Notes: generated by a model from the letters alone, not told the origin. Counted from the stretch's first letter, positions 49,789 to 59,866 are shown. The stretch: DNA of 64,000 nt from Commensalibacter communis (GCF_947179015.1 NZ_CAMXCM010000001.1:1-64000); one strand, 5' to 3'. Numbers and translations: made by a program.

Positions 49789-51078
49789 ATGATTATCTCT
49801 ATTATCATTATTATATGTTTAATTTTTCTGAATGGCATCTTTGCCATGGGGGAATTGGCATTAATTTCTAGCCGAAAAACGCGTTTGGTAACAATGCAAC
49901 GCCAAGGTGTACGTGGGGCAGATCGTGCCATACGGTTGATGGAAGATCCACATAGTTTTTTACCAACCATTCAAATAGGAATAACCATTGTTTCAATTTT
50001 TGAAGGTGCGTTTGGGGGCGCAAGGCTAGAGGCAGGTTTAAGCGGATGGCTTAGCACATTTCCTGTTATTGGTCCTTTGGCTGATGATATTTCCATTTTT
50101 GTGGTTGTTTTGGTGATTACGTTTTTTATGTTGGTTTTTGGTGAGCTCATTCCAAAACAACTTGCTCTACAAGATCCAGAGGCGATTGCCGTTCGATTGG
50201 CTAGAACATTTGAAATTATGTCCAAGATTGCTGCCCCAGGCGTATGGGTCTTAGGAAAATGTTCAGAGGCTATTTTGAAAATATTACGTCGTCATAAAAA
50301 TGTTCGTGTCTCTGTAAGTGAGGAAGAGCTGAGGGCGTATATTGCTGAAGGGGCTCAGACTGGTATTCTTGAAATTGAAGAACGTAATATGATTGAGAGG
50401 CTACTCCGTTTGGCAGATCGTCCAGTCAGAGCATTAATGCGACCAAGAAATGAAATTGTCTGGGTGGATCGGTCGGCTTCTGAGCAAGAATTAAAAAAAA
50501 CGCTATTAAATGCACAGCATACTCGTTTGGTCGTTTGTGAAGGCGGGATTGATAATCCATTGGGGATTATTACAGCCAATGATGTATTGACCATGTTGTT
50601 ACAAGGAAAAGAGCTGTCGATTGATGTATGTCTGCAATTACCATTGGTTGTTCCTGACAGTATGTCTGCGCTGGATGCATTGGAACGGTTAAGAGCCGAT
50701 ATATTAGGTGTTGTGTTAGTATTAGATGAGTATGGTTCTTTCGAGGGTATTATTACTGTGTCTGATATTTTTAAGGCAATCGTTGGCGAAGAAAATGAAC
50801 CTTTGGATGCGCCACGTTTAGAATCAGGTGGGGTGAATGAATATTTACTCGATGGTACAACATTGGTTGATGGGGTGAAAGATCAGTTAAATCTTGATGA
50901 CCTACCTGGTGAAGGTAGTTATCACACCTTGGGAGGATTGATTCTAGCTTTGTTACGCCGTGTGCCTGTAACAGGCGACAAAGTTGTATTTTCTGGTTGG
51001 TTATTTGAAGTGGTCGAAATGGATGGCAGGCGTGTGACGAAGGTGCAAGCAAGTCGTGAAGCTGTTGCAAAGAATTAG
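49789..51078 (+). CDS. CNNM/CorC-type hemolysin-family membrane protein
   Basis: 429 residues. A DUF21 (CNNM) membrane domain covers about 1-190 with PNGIFAMGELALISSRKTR-like start, FGELIPKQLAL near 120; two CBS domains follow (about 210-330), then a CorC/HlyC C-terminal domain (about 350-425, GEGSYHTLGGLILALL). Such proteins are linked to magnesium or cobalt efflux and are often annotated as hemolysins, though a lytic role is doubtful. It is monocistronic with a clear terminator. Confidence 0.9.
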   Translation: MIISIIIIICLIFLNGIFAMGELALISSRKTRLVTMQRQGVRGADRAIRLMEDPHSFLPTIQIGITIVSIFEGAFGGARLEAGLSGWLSTFPVIGPLADDISIFVVVLVITFFMLVFGELIPKQLALQDPEAIAVRLARTFEIMSKIAAPGVWVLGKCSEAILKILRRHKNVRVSVSEEELRAYIAEGAQTGILEIEERNMIERLLRLADRPVRALMRPRNEIVWVDRSASEQELKKTLLNAQHTRLVVCEGGIDNPLGIITANDVLTMLLQGKELSIDVCLQLPLVVPDSMSALDALERLRADILGVVLVLDEYGSFEGIITVSDIFKAIVGEENEPLDAPRLESGGVNEYLLDGTTLVDGVKDQLNLDDLPGEGSYHTLGGLILALLRRVPVTGDKVVFSGWLFEVVEMDGRRVTKVQASREAVAKN

Positions 51079-51100
51079 AATTGCTTGATATGACCAATTG

Positions 51101-51136
51101 AAAAAGGCTTTCCTGTTTATCAAGGAAAGCCTTTTT
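51101..51136. terminator. Bidirectional terminator between CorC-like gene and slt
   Basis: Stem AAAAAGGCTTTCCT/AGGAAAGCCTTTTT with loop GTTTATCA; A- and T-runs on both sides serve both convergent genes. Confidence 0.9.
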
Positions 51137-51139
51137 ATT

Positions 51140-53014
51140 TTAATGAATAGTTACGGATTTCATAATATGTCGCTCATTTTCGAAACAAGGCCATTCATTT
51201 TTTACTAAAGAATTTAATGAAGGCCTTGGAAGATCGAGTTCTTTGGAATAAATCCATAAATAAGTTAATGCACGATGCAAATAATGTCTGGTTTCAGTTA
51301 CAGGAATGGTTTCCATAAATAATAAAGGGTCGTGTTGATGGTCAGTTATATCTAGCCATTTATTAATCATAGAGGGACCTGCATTATAGCTGGCCAACAT
51401 ATGTAATAAATTGCCGCCTTGATTATCTTTTTTGTTGGACAATTTAGCCAAATGTTCCAAGTAGAGTTGCCCTATTTCTAAATTAAGAGCTGCGTTTTTT
51501 AGCTCTGATGGATAATTTAATGAAACATTATCTTGTTTTTTAGCGATATATTGGGCGGTTACGGGCATAATTTGCATTAATCCCATCGCGCCATTTTGAG
51601 AGATTGCTTTGCTATTAAAATTTGATTCTAATCGAGTTAATGCATAAACAAGCGCTGGATTCATTTTAAACCCGTGCCTTGGCTTTAACGTAGGCAGAGG
51701 CAGAGCAACGTTGCTTTTAACGGCTTCTTCATGATGCGTTAAAATGGTTTTTAATTGGTTAGAAAGTGTTTCAAAATCAGCAGCTTCAGCGATTAGTTGA
51801 ATAGAGCGGGATAGGGCAATATTATGATTGCTTTGCATCCATAGCTGTCTAAGGACGATCTCCGCTCTTTCTCTTTGCCCCACCTGTAATAATGCAAAAA
51901 AACGTTTTCCAAAAGGCGTGTCTTCAACCGCACTAACGTCAGCATTACTTGCTGTATCATTTGATGAAGAGGGTTTGGAAAGATTTTGTTTGTCTTTTTC
52001 CAATGTTTCTTGGGCCAAGATCCCATAAAAGGTCAATGGCGCATTTGCAGCTTTACGCAGCCACGTTTGATACCCATTTGGATCATGTGCTTGCAAGCGT
52101 GTGCGTGCGGCCCAAAAGAAGCAACCTGCTTGAATATGGGATGCCGTTATATCGGCATGAGAGGCTTTGGAAAATAAATAAAAAGCCAAGTCATTATTAT
52201 TTTGTTTCCACGCAATCAGGCCAGCAATATAGCCTGCCAGGCCCACGCGTCCTTTGGAAAGCGAAAATGCTTGTTGAGCAATACGAAGAGCGTCTTCATC
52301 TTTTCCGATAGAAAAAAGCTGCTGCGCAATTTCAGCTTGTAATTGAGCTGCGTATAGATCCGTCATCCCTGAAGTTTTTTTGATGAGGTGTAGGGCACTT
52401 GTTGCCCCTTTTATCCCCAAAGTACTACGGGTATAAATGGTTTTATCTAATAAAGGATTTCTTTTAAAAGGCGTTACGATAGGATCTGTTTCTGTCGGCA
52501 TAGGCAATGATGCTTGCTTGACATCTGCTTTTAAGACAGGGAAGGCGTGATCCATAGGAATGGGTGTATTGGTAGTATTTAAACTGTTCAATCTTTTGAT
52601 GATTTCTGGAGAATCAGCATAAGTTGGAAAGTTTTTTAACCAAAGTCTGAGTTGCCCAGTATTTGGGGTAAATTGAGGGTTAAGATAACGCTCGGCCAAA
52701 ATATCGCCAAGCAACAAATTGTCTGAAATCGCAATTGTTTCAGACTGAGCCGTTTTGAAATCCCCTTGACGTTGAAGATCAAATATGTGGCGAATACGCC
52801 GAGCATCCAACGCATCTAATGGGCGCGGAAACCGAATTGAACCATTACTGCCACTTGATGAAGGACGAGTGGTTGTGATGGTTGCTTCTTCATATTGATC
52901 TTGTTGCTGAGGTGTTTGCGCTCTGATCGTAGACGCTGAAACACCTGCCAACAAGGTTGCACTGGCCACCAAAGCCCGAACAACCGAAGGGGAGATAGAA
53001 TATATCCCTTGCAT
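51140..53014 (-). CDS. Soluble lytic murein transglycosylase
   Basis: 624 residues with a signal peptide (cleavage near IRA at about 31), a long helical superhelix (about 60-440) and a C-terminal SLT domain. The catalytic Glu is in ALTRLESNFNSKA near residue 460, with GAMGLMQIMPVTA and LASYNAGP following. It cleaves peptidoglycan glycans to 1,6-anhydro products in the periplasm. The layout matches Slt70-type enzymes. Confidence 0.93.
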   Translation of the reverse strand: MQGIYSISPSVVRALVASATLLAGVSASTIRAQTPQQQDQYEEATITTTRPSSSGSNGSIRFPRPLDALDARRIRHIFDLQRQGDFKTAQSETIAISDNLLLGDILAERYLNPQFTPNTGQLRLWLKNFPTYADSPEIIKRLNSLNTTNTPIPMDHAFPVLKADVKQASLPMPTETDPIVTPFKRNPLLDKTIYTRSTLGIKGATSALHLIKKTSGMTDLYAAQLQAEIAQQLFSIGKDEDALRIAQQAFSLSKGRVGLAGYIAGLIAWKQNNNDLAFYLFSKASHADITASHIQAGCFFWAARTRLQAHDPNGYQTWLRKAANAPLTFYGILAQETLEKDKQNLSKPSSSNDTASNADVSAVEDTPFGKRFFALLQVGQRERAEIVLRQLWMQSNHNIALSRSIQLIAEAADFETLSNQLKTILTHHEEAVKSNVALPLPTLKPRHGFKMNPALVYALTRLESNFNSKAISQNGAMGLMQIMPVTAQYIAKKQDNVSLNYPSELKNAALNLEIGQLYLEHLAKLSNKKDNQGGNLLHMLASYNAGPSMINKWLDITDHQHDPLLFMETIPVTETRHYLHRALTYLWIYSKELDLPRPSLNSLVKNEWPCFENERHIMKSVTIH

Positions 53015-53107
53015 AATGCCCCAATATGTAAGTTATTTGTCTAATAAATCAAGTTTTTTATTTTAAAAGTAGGCGAAATGGTATAATTTATTAAACAAAT
53101 CAAAGGC

Positions 53108-53872
53108 TTATATAGGAAAATTTATACCTGCTTCTTCAAGCGTTTTACGAATATGTAAAAGGTCATGCCAAGTTTCTTGTCTTATCTTTGCGCTGGCTTG
53201 GATTTGAGAGGGGTGACGTAAAGGGAATAATTGTAATGTAATATGTGTTTGTGGCAGATGAATCGTATGCCATTTCCCTTGTAATTGACTGATTGGGGCG
53301 GAAGTCTGTGTTAAGACGCGAGCAGGTAGAATGCCAACACTAAATATGAATTGAGGTTTGTAGATCTCTAGTGCCTTGTAAAGAAAAGGTAAACAGACGG
53401 TCAGCTCATTGTTGGATAATTGTCGTCCTCCTGGTGGGCGCCAAGGGATAATTGGCATACGGAAGCAATCCTCCAAAGAAAGATGAATGCTATTTAACAT
53501 CTGATTGAGCCAGAATTCAGATTGACCAAAAAATACTTGCCCACTACGATCTTCGTCAGCATCAGGAACTTCGCCAATGACAAAAATAGGTGAATTTGGA
53601 TTTCCCTTTGGCAAAATAGAATGCATTGCCGTATTATGTAAAGGGAACTCTTTAAAAGAAACAATAGCCTTGCAAAGCTCATCTATATTTTTTGCTTGTA
53701 AGGATTGATTTGTATGTTTTACAAGGGAATGATGATGCGGAGAAGATGTTTTGATAACAGGGATTGAAGGGGTTGACTTTCTGTCATCCAAGTGGTTTGT
53801 ACATAAGGATGTAAGGGTTTCATCAACGCCCCATTCTGAATAAAGAGTTAAAAGAGATAAATGATCAAACAT
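53108..53872 (-). CDS. Uracil-DNA glycosylase family 4/5-like protein
   Basis: 254 residues. The UDG core begins at NPNSPIFVIGEVPDADEDRSG (about 91-111), in place of the usual GEAPGADED; IIPWRPPGGR near 143 and FPLRHPSQI near 220 correspond to the conserved WRPP-N-R and HP-- L motifs. Iron-sulfur cysteines of classic family 4 enzymes are absent (Phe73 and Phe76 where a C--C pair would be), as in other alphaproteobacterial members. The active-site segments are more divergent than usual, so repair activity is likely but not certain. Confidence 0.78.
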   Translation of the reverse strand: MFDHLSLLTLYSEWGVDETLTSLCTNHLDDRKSTPSIPVIKTSSPHHHSLVKHTNQSLQAKNIDELCKAIVSFKEFPLHNTAMHSILPKGNPNSPIFVIGEVPDADEDRSGQVFFGQSEFWLNQMLNSIHLSLEDCFRMPIIPWRPPGGRQLSNNELTVCLPFLYKALEIYKPQFIFSVGILPARVLTQTSAPISQLQGKWHTIHLPQTHITLQLFPLRHPSQIQASAKIRQETWHDLLHIRKTLEEAGINFPI

Positions 53873-53932
53873 GTTGGGTAACGATCAATCTGAAGGTTGA
53901 TTAAAATCCTGCTTATTGAAAAGATATACATT

Positions 53933-55693
53933 ATGCAATGTCCTCGCTTTTTATGCACTATATTTTTATCTATTTCTATGATTGCTGAAATTCCTTTGGC
54001 TTCACAAGCTGTGGCTGTGGCACAGGATCCCGATCCTGTTTTATCTTTTGAGCATAAAAAGGGGGGGTATGGCGATTATTTAGCCGCTGTATTTGCCGCC
54101 AGAACTGATGATAGTGATATGGCATCCCGCCTTTATCATAATGTGTTATCTTTACGCCCAACCGATAATGATTTACGTCGGATCACATTTTATCACAGTG
54201 TGTTGGCGGGAAATGATATTGCTGTGCAACTGGCAAAAACCCAAAAAGATCCTGTTGCAGACTTAATTATGGCAAATGATGCGATTTTAAAGGGGCAGTG
54301 GCAAGATGCATATCGTTACGTTTCGCGCCCTCCGATGGATATGTTCAGTCAAATGACCTATCCTTTATTACAAGCATGGTGTTTATATGGTGAGGGTAAC
54401 AAAGACCAAGCCTTAGCAATGTTAATTAAAAATAGTCAAGGCAAACCGTTATCCGCTTTATATACGTTACATACGGGTATTATGTATTCTTTAGCTAAAG
54501 ATGATGATAAAGCGGGTGCCTATTTTGAAAGAGCTAATAAATCCTTTCCTGGTGAAGATATGCTCTTAACCCAGACTTATGGAAACTGGCTTATTCGGCA
54601 TCATAGAGCTGGTAAAGCTGAAGCTATGGTGGGTAATTTAGTCAAAAACTTACCTTTTTTACAAGTTTCCGCACAAGATATTAAAAATGACTTACAACAA
54701 TTTCCATTAAAAAATACGCAACAGGCAATTGCACAAGTTTATTTAGCAATGGCATCTTTGTTGCAACAAGATATTGCCTCTCAACCACCAGATAGTAATA
54801 TTGATCAGAAGCTCGCTAATAGGATAGCGCTACACACCGAGCAGATATTTTTACGATTAGCACTAAAATTGAACCCTGACTTATCTTCTGCAAAAATGAT
54901 GTTGTCTGGAATTTTGGCACAAGAAAAAAATTTCGAAGCAGCAAAAGATGTTTTATTACCTATTGCTGTAAATGATCCATTAAAGACCGTTATGCAATTG
55001 CGTGTTGCGCGTTTAAATGCATTGTTAGATCATAATGAGCAAGCAGAAAAAGAAATAAAAACTCTTATTCAAGACTATCCTTTGTCGGCCGATATTCGAC
55101 AGGCTTTGGCGGATTTATATTTTGATCAAAAACAATATCAAAAGGCAGCGGAAACATATAGTAAAGTTCTAGAGCTGACCCAATTAATGGATAGTAGTGT
55201 TTGGCCAGTATTTTTTGCGCGTGCAGCATCCTATGAAAAATTAAACCAATGGGATAAAGCAGAGAAAGACTTAAAACAAGCCTTAGTATTTGCACCCAAT
55301 GAGCCCATGTTGTTGAATTTTCTTGGGTATTCTTGGATATTAAAAGGAAAAAATACCCAAGAAGCACAAGAAATATTACAAAAAGCCGTTGATATTGCTC
55401 CTGAAGAAGGCGCCATTCGGGATAGTCTTGGTTGGGCAATGTTGGTTAATAATCAACTTGACGATGCGGTTAAGCAATTAGAGTTAGCGGCAGAAACAAT
55501 TCCACAAGATCCAGAATTGAACTATCATCTAGGGGTTGCGTATTGGAAAACAGGGCGACATCAAGAAGCGATTAATCAATGGAACGTGGCGTTAACCTGT
55601 TCGCCTACTCCTGAGGAAAAAGAACTGATTTTAAACGCATTACAAAGCGCCAAAGAAAACAAAGATATTACCGTCATTACTCCAGAAAAATAG
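53933..55693 (+). CDS. Exported tetratricopeptide-repeat protein
   Basis: 586 residues with a signal peptide (about 1-31) and TPR motifs through most of the mature part, clearest at about 380-570 (for example ADLYFDQKQYQKAAETYSKV, then AEKDLKQALVFAPNEP and YHLGVAYWKTGRHQEA). ATG 53933 was preferred to an upstream TTG at 53897 because it begins a proper signal peptide. TPR proteins at this position before ispE are common in Alphaproteobacteria; the partner is unknown. ispE follows after 21 bases. Confidence 0.87.
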   Translation: MQCPRFLCTIFLSISMIAEIPLASQAVAVAQDPDPVLSFEHKKGGYGDYLAAVFAARTDDSDMASRLYHNVLSLRPTDNDLRRITFYHSVLAGNDIAVQLAKTQKDPVADLIMANDAILKGQWQDAYRYVSRPPMDMFSQMTYPLLQAWCLYGEGNKDQALAMLIKNSQGKPLSALYTLHTGIMYSLAKDDDKAGAYFERANKSFPGEDMLLTQTYGNWLIRHHRAGKAEAMVGNLVKNLPFLQVSAQDIKNDLQQFPLKNTQQAIAQVYLAMASLLQQDIASQPPDSNIDQKLANRIALHTEQIFLRLALKLNPDLSSAKMMLSGILAQEKNFEAAKDVLLPIAVNDPLKTVMQLRVARLNALLDHNEQAEKEIKTLIQDYPLSADIRQALADLYFDQKQYQKAAETYSKVLELTQLMDSSVWPVFFARAASYEKLNQWDKAEKDLKQALVFAPNEPMLLNFLGYSWILKGKNTQEAQEILQKAVDIAPEEGAIRDSLGWAMLVNNQLDDAVKQLELAAETIPQDPELNYHLGVAYWKTGRHQEAINQWNVALTCSPTPEEKELILNALQSAKENKDITVITPEK

Positions 55694-55714
55694 AGACAGA
55701 GGATATTTCCAATT

Positions 55715-56590
55715 ATGGAAGAAAAAGCGTATGCAAAGATTAATTTAAATTTGCATGTAACAGGTAAAAGAGAAGATGGGTATCATTTATTAGATAGCTT
55801 GGTGGTTTTTCCTGATGTTGGGGATCGTGTGATAGTAATGCCTGCCAAGGCTGGGCAAACGGATTTGGTCAATTTGCAGATAGTCGGGCCATTTTCTGCA
55901 TCATTACAAAACGAAGATTTAAAGAGTAATCTGATTGTTAAAGCTGCATATCAATTGTCAGCTTTAGCAAAGAAAGAGTTATCACCTGTCAATTTAATTC
56001 TTGAAAAGAATTTACCAGTAGCTTCTGGGATTGGGGGTGGTTCTTCTGACGCTGCGGCAACGTTACGGGTATTAATTAACTATTGGAATATTGAAATATC
56101 ATCGCAAGAGTTAGCACAGTTGGCATTAAAGTTGGGCGCAGACGTTCCTGTTTGTTTAACGCCTGTTGCACAACGAATGGAGGGAATAGGGGAAACACTT
56201 TCCTTGTTACCAGAATTGCCTCGGTTTGGAATGGTTTTGGTTAATCACGGAGAAGCTGTTTCGACAGCAGAAATTTTTCGTAAAAGAGATGCCCAATTTT
56301 CAAAGCATCTAGAGACTATAAATAGTGTAAATAATTTCGAGTTACTGATTCAAGAACTATTAAAATTGACCAATGATTTACAGCTGCCTGCTTGTGCGTT
56401 AAACCCCAAGATTACGACTGTATTACAATCAATTGAACAGCTGCCTTTTTGTCGTTTGTCCAGAATGAGTGGGTCTGGAGCAACTTGCTTTGGATTGTTT
56501 GAAACAGCACAACAGGCAAATGAAGCTGCAATTTTATTAGCGCAACAACATTCATGGTGGATTTGGGGAGGCGAGGGAAACATTAAATAG
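55715..56590 (+). CDS. ispE: 4-diphosphocytidyl-2-C-methyl-D-erythritol kinase
   Basis: 291 residues, GHMP kinase of the MEP isoprenoid pathway. AYAKINLNLHVTGKREDGYH (residues 5-24) and the ATP motif LPVASGIGGGSSDAAATL (100-117) are diagnostic; MSGSGATCFGLF near 250 is the third GHMP motif. It is downstream of the TPR-protein gene. With dxs elsewhere in the window it feeds hopanoid precursor synthesis. Confidence 0.95.
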   Translation: MEEKAYAKINLNLHVTGKREDGYHLLDSLVVFPDVGDRVIVMPAKAGQTDLVNLQIVGPFSASLQNEDLKSNLIVKAAYQLSALAKKELSPVNLILEKNLPVASGIGGGSSDAAATLRVLINYWNIEISSQELAQLALKLGADVPVCLTPVAQRMEGIGETLSLLPELPRFGMVLVNHGEAVSTAEIFRKRDAQFSKHLETINSVNNFELLIQELLKLTNDLQLPACALNPKITTVLQSIEQLPFCRLSRMSGSGATCFGLFETAQQANEAAILLAQQHSWWIWGGEGNIK

Positions 56591-56666
56591 AGATATGTTT
56601 CTATTGTATTAATTTTTCAAAAACGATATCCATTATTTAAATAATAAGATAGAGAAAGAGAACAAA

Positions 56667-57041
56667 ATGGCTATTGATATTAATATTAAAATTGCAGATG
56701 ATCGTAACAAAGCAACCTTAACTTTTTCAGATGAGACCAATCCAGGTTCAAAGATTGATTTAACTCAAGCAGAATTAGAAGACCTTATCCGTGTATTAGG
56801 AATAGTAAATTGGTCTATGGCTGATGGAAAACCCATTCCTGATATTAAGGGTGCAAAAATAAAACCTGCATATCAAACAAAATGGGCGATACAAAAGGAT
56901 AAAGATACAACTGGGACGTTGCTTGCATTTCAGCATCCTGGCTATGGTGCTGTTGGATTTGTCTTATCTGATCAACAAACTAAAGAATATACAAAAGCAT
57001 TGCAGAAAAGTTTAAAAATCAAAAGATCTGTTTCAAATTAA
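56667..57041 (+). CDS. Hypothetical protein, 124 aa
   Basis: A small soluble protein with an N-terminal beta-rich part (IDINIKIADDRNKATLTFSD) and a basic C-terminus (KSLKIKRSVSN). It has no cysteine, signal peptide or membrane segment, and I do not recognise the family. A purine-rich AGAGAAAGAGAACAAA precedes ATG 56667. It follows ispE by 76 bases and ends in a shared terminator. Confidence 0.55.
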   Translation: MAIDINIKIADDRNKATLTFSDETNPGSKIDLTQAELEDLIRVLGIVNWSMADGKPIPDIKGAKIKPAYQTKWAIQKDKDTTGTLLAFQHPGYGAVGFVLSDQQTKEYTKALQKSLKIKRSVSN

Positions 57042-57046
57042 AATTC

Positions 57047-57078
57047 AGAAACCTGTTTATTGTATAAAATAGGTTTCT
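57047..57078. terminator. Bidirectional hairpin between 124-aa gene and YqaA-type gene
   Basis: Outer stem AGAAACCT/AGGTTTCT with inner TTTAT/ATAAA pairing between two convergent stops. Confidence 0.6.
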
Positions 57079-57100
57079 AAATAACTTAATCCGAAGCCGG

Positions 57101-57679
57101 TTAAATATATTTAAATGCTAGTATACCGCCGAGTAGTAGTATACAAAAAGCAGTAGCAACCCAAATCATTCGCTTTTCTATGAAGTCTTGGATAGGGGGG
57201 CCAAATTTATAAAGCAGTGCAGCTTCTGCAAAAAAACGTATCCCGCGAGTGACTAGACTGGCAATCATAAACGGCATAATAGAGAAATGTGCAGCTCCAG
57301 AAGCAATGGTAACAAATTTATAAGGAATAGGGGTTAATCCTTTGATCAGAATGATCCACACACCATATTGATTAAATTTTTCTTGTAAGTTAAGAAGCTG
57401 TCGTTCGGCATGATAAAAATGAACGATTGGCATGGCCAAATATTGCAATAAGAACGCCCCAATAATCCATCCTAGCAATCCACCAAAAACACTGAAAATG
57501 GTGCATATGGTTGCATAAAACCAAGCTTTATGCCTTTTAGCGAGGATCATTGGACATAATAAAACATCAGGTGGTATAGGAAAGAAACTGGCTTCGGCAA
57601 AAGCAATACAAGCAAGCCATACAGTTGCGTAACGGCTTCCTGCTAATTGAATAGCACGTTGATAAAGGCGGTTGAGCAT
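57101..57679 (-). CDS. YqaA/DedA-family membrane protein
   Basis: 192 residues, VTT-domain protein with four to five helices. Markers are AFAEASFFPIPPDVLLCPMIL near residue 26 and GGLLGWIIGAFL near 65, then LIKGLTPIPYKFVTIASG near 110. The DedA/YqaA superfamily is linked to lipid scrambling and envelope stress. ATG 57679 has AGGA eight bases upstream; a TTG at 57700 is in frame but less likely. Confidence 0.88.
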   Translation of the reverse strand: MLNRLYQRAIQLAGSRYATVWLACIAFAEASFFPIPPDVLLCPMILAKRHKAWFYATICTIFSVFGGLLGWIIGAFLLQYLAMPIVHFYHAERQLLNLQEKFNQYGVWIILIKGLTPIPYKFVTIASGAAHFSIMPFMIASLVTRGIRFFAEAALLYKFGPPIQDFIEKRMIWVATAFCILLLGGILAFKYI

Positions 57680-57765
57680 AACATTATTCCTGACTATCAA
57701 AGAATTAATATAGCTCTGCCATGTTTATCTTTGCTCTGCAAGGTTTTATATAAGTCATCAGGTGC

Positions 57766-59154
57766 TTATGCGATTAACGTCACTTTTGCGCATAGACCAT
57801 TAGGCTGGCGATTATTTAAGGTAATATCTCCACCTTGTCCATGAATAATATTTCTTGTGATCGATAACCCCAGTCCAGTTCCTCCTGTTGCTCGATTTCG
57901 GCTGGTTTCCATACGAACGAATGGTTCAAAAACGTGGTCTAGGGCTTCTTCGTTAATACCTGGCCCATCATCTTCAATTAAAATAACAATTCTTTTGTCG
58001 TGGTGTGGATCTTTTATTGAGGATAATTGTTCTATTTTCAATGTAACCGACACATTACCAGCATAATGGAGAGCATTTTCCATTAGGTTTTGTAAAGCAC
58101 GTTTTAGACTAATAGGGCGGGCTTTAGTGGTGATATGCGGTGTTGGTTCACATAAAAGGATATTTTCTTTTTTATCAGGATGTGTTTCTTGTAATTCATG
58201 AATTAATGCATGTAATAATTTTGTTAAATCAATCGATACAATAGGTTCATGACGAGCGCTGTCTTTCCCAAAATCAAGGGTTGCTTTAATCATACTTTCT
58301 AATTCGTCTAAATCTGCAATAAATTTCTTTTGTAAGGTTGGATCCTCGATAAATTCAGAACGTAATTTTAATCGTGTGATCGGTGTGCGTAAATCGTGAC
58401 CGATTGCAAGTAATAATTGGGTGCGATCATTAACAAAACGATTAATGCGATGAGCCATATTATTAAATGCCCTTGCAGCACGAGCGACTTCCAAAGGACC
58501 AGTTTCAGGTAAAGGGGGGGCATTGACGTCTTGTCCCAGCCTTTCAGCAGCAGCAGCCAAAGTGCCAACAGGGGCAATTAAACGACGTACTCCCCAAAAG
58601 GTTAACAGTCCCGTTGCGGTTGCCATGACGAAAAAAGCGATTGGAAAAGTGGCTGATGTAAATGGGTTTGGAGATGACAATGTATAGCTGATATTTAACC
58701 ATTTATTATCATCAGGCAGTTGAAAGGCAATGGCACTGCGATGCGTATCTCTGTCAGAAGCTGCAATGATTTCTTTGGGGCGTAATTCTGGTGGAAAGAG
58801 AACTGTGGTGAGTAAATGCGATACAGTTTGTTCTAACTTTTGAGAGCGAGATGAGATTTTTTGTAAATCAGGTTGATTAGATAAAAAGATTGTAAAGCCA
58901 TGCATCGGATCAAGATCATTGATTTCATCGATACGATCAACACTATCCACTTCTGAAATATCACGATAGATTGCGGTCGCACGATTGGCGGCTTCTTGTT
59001 CTTGGGTAAGGCGGTCGAAGTCTAAACGATCCAATGTATGAATCATTAACCCGCAAGCCTCTACCAAGCCTATTCCAACAATCAACAATAATCCTGTTCT
59101 GGCTGCTAATGAAGAGGGCCATAAACGCCATTTTTTAGACGGTTTTCTAGACAT
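57766..59154 (-). CDS. EnvZ-type sensor histidine kinase
   Basis: 462 residues: cytoplasmic N-terminus, membrane helix near 20-40, periplasmic sensor region (about 40-160), second helix near 175, HAMP (about 195-240), H-box with IGHDLRTPITRLKLR near 250, and an HATPase_c domain ending in IEDDGPGIN and GGTGLGLSITRNI. The histidine is the likely phosphorylation site. The start ATG 59154 overlaps the response-regulator stop by 8 bases, so the pair is translationally coupled. Confidence 0.94.
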   Translation of the reverse strand: MSRKPSKKWRLWPSSLAARTGLLLIVGIGLVEACGLMIHTLDRLDFDRLTQEQEAANRATAIYRDISEVDSVDRIDEINDLDPMHGFTIFLSNQPDLQKISSRSQKLEQTVSHLLTTVLFPPELRPKEIIAASDRDTHRSAIAFQLPDDNKWLNISYTLSSPNPFTSATFPIAFFVMATATGLLTFWGVRRLIAPVGTLAAAAERLGQDVNAPPLPETGPLEVARAARAFNNMAHRINRFVNDRTQLLLAIGHDLRTPITRLKLRSEFIEDPTLQKKFIADLDELESMIKATLDFGKDSARHEPIVSIDLTKLLHALIHELQETHPDKKENILLCEPTPHITTKARPISLKRALQNLMENALHYAGNVSVTLKIEQLSSIKDPHHDKRIVILIEDDGPGINEEALDHVFEPFVRMETSRNRATGGTGLGLSITRNIIHGQGGDITLNNRQPNGLCAKVTLIA

Positions 59155-59866
59155 GACGGACAGGTACTGCGATGAGATACCCCCCCCTATGAACAGTTTT
59201 AATGAGTTGAGACTGTCGTCCATCATCTTGCAATTTGCGCCTTAAACGGCTGAGCGTCACGTCAATCGTGCGATCTGTTGGGGGTAATTCATGTCCATAA
59301 AGAATTTCAGAGAGTTGGTCTCGTGTTACGACTTTGGGAGCATGTTCCAAGAGTGCCAGTAGTAGATCATATTCTTTTCCAGTCAGAGGCGTTTCTGTTT
59401 TATCTAAATGGCGTAATTGGCGTGAAGTTGTATTTAAAACCCATTCACCAAATTGAATAGAGTGTTTATGTTGTTGACTATTGGATTGAATCCTACGTTG
59501 AGATCGATGTAAAACAGAGTGAATACGCGCAAGTAACTCTCTGGGGTTAAAAGGTTTTGCCACATAATCATCAGCACCTAGTTCCAGTCCAATAATTCTG
59601 TCTGTTTCTTCACCCATTGCGGTCAACATAATGATTGGAATATCGTCTTGTTGCCTTAACCAATGGGCAATTTCAAAACCACTTTCGCCTGGCAACATTA
59701 AATCTAAAATAACCAGATGATAAGTATTTTTTTTCCATATTTGTCGAGTTTGCTCGCCATTATATGCGTGGCTTACTTCAAAATGATGACGTTTTAAAAA
59801 TTGAGAGAGAAGTTCAACGATCTCATGGTCATCATCAATAATTAGTAAATGTGCTGAATGTTCCAT
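59147..59866 (-). CDS. OmpR-family response regulator
   Basis: 239 residues. The receiver domain has acidic residues Asp11-Asp13, the phospho-acceptor Asp55 in LVILDLMLPGE, and Lys in VAKPFNPREL near 106; the winged-helix DNA-binding domain covers about 140-235 (ELPPTDRTIDVTLSRLRRKL). It is upstream of its EnvZ-type kinase. The targets are not visible in the window; OmpR-type pairs often control porins or acid and osmotic responses. Confidence 0.95.
   Translation of the reverse strand: MEHSAHLLIIDDDHEIVELLSQFLKRHHFEVSHAYNGEQTRQIWKKNTYHLVILDLMLPGESGFEIAHWLRQQDDIPIIMLTAMGEETDRIIGLELGADDYVAKPFNPRELLARIHSVLHRSQRRIQSNSQQHKHSIQFGEWVLNTTSRQLRHLDKTETPLTGKEYDLLLALLEHAPKVVTRDQLSEILYGHELPPTDRTIDVTLSRLRRKLQDDGRQSQLIKTVHRGGYLIAVPVRHV

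Noticed and set aside
59147-59226. Longer N-terminus for the histidine kinase overlapping the response regulator by 80 bases
   Set aside because: ATG 59154 gives the natural start with an 8-base coupling overlap; the upstream extension is only an open frame inside the regulator gene.
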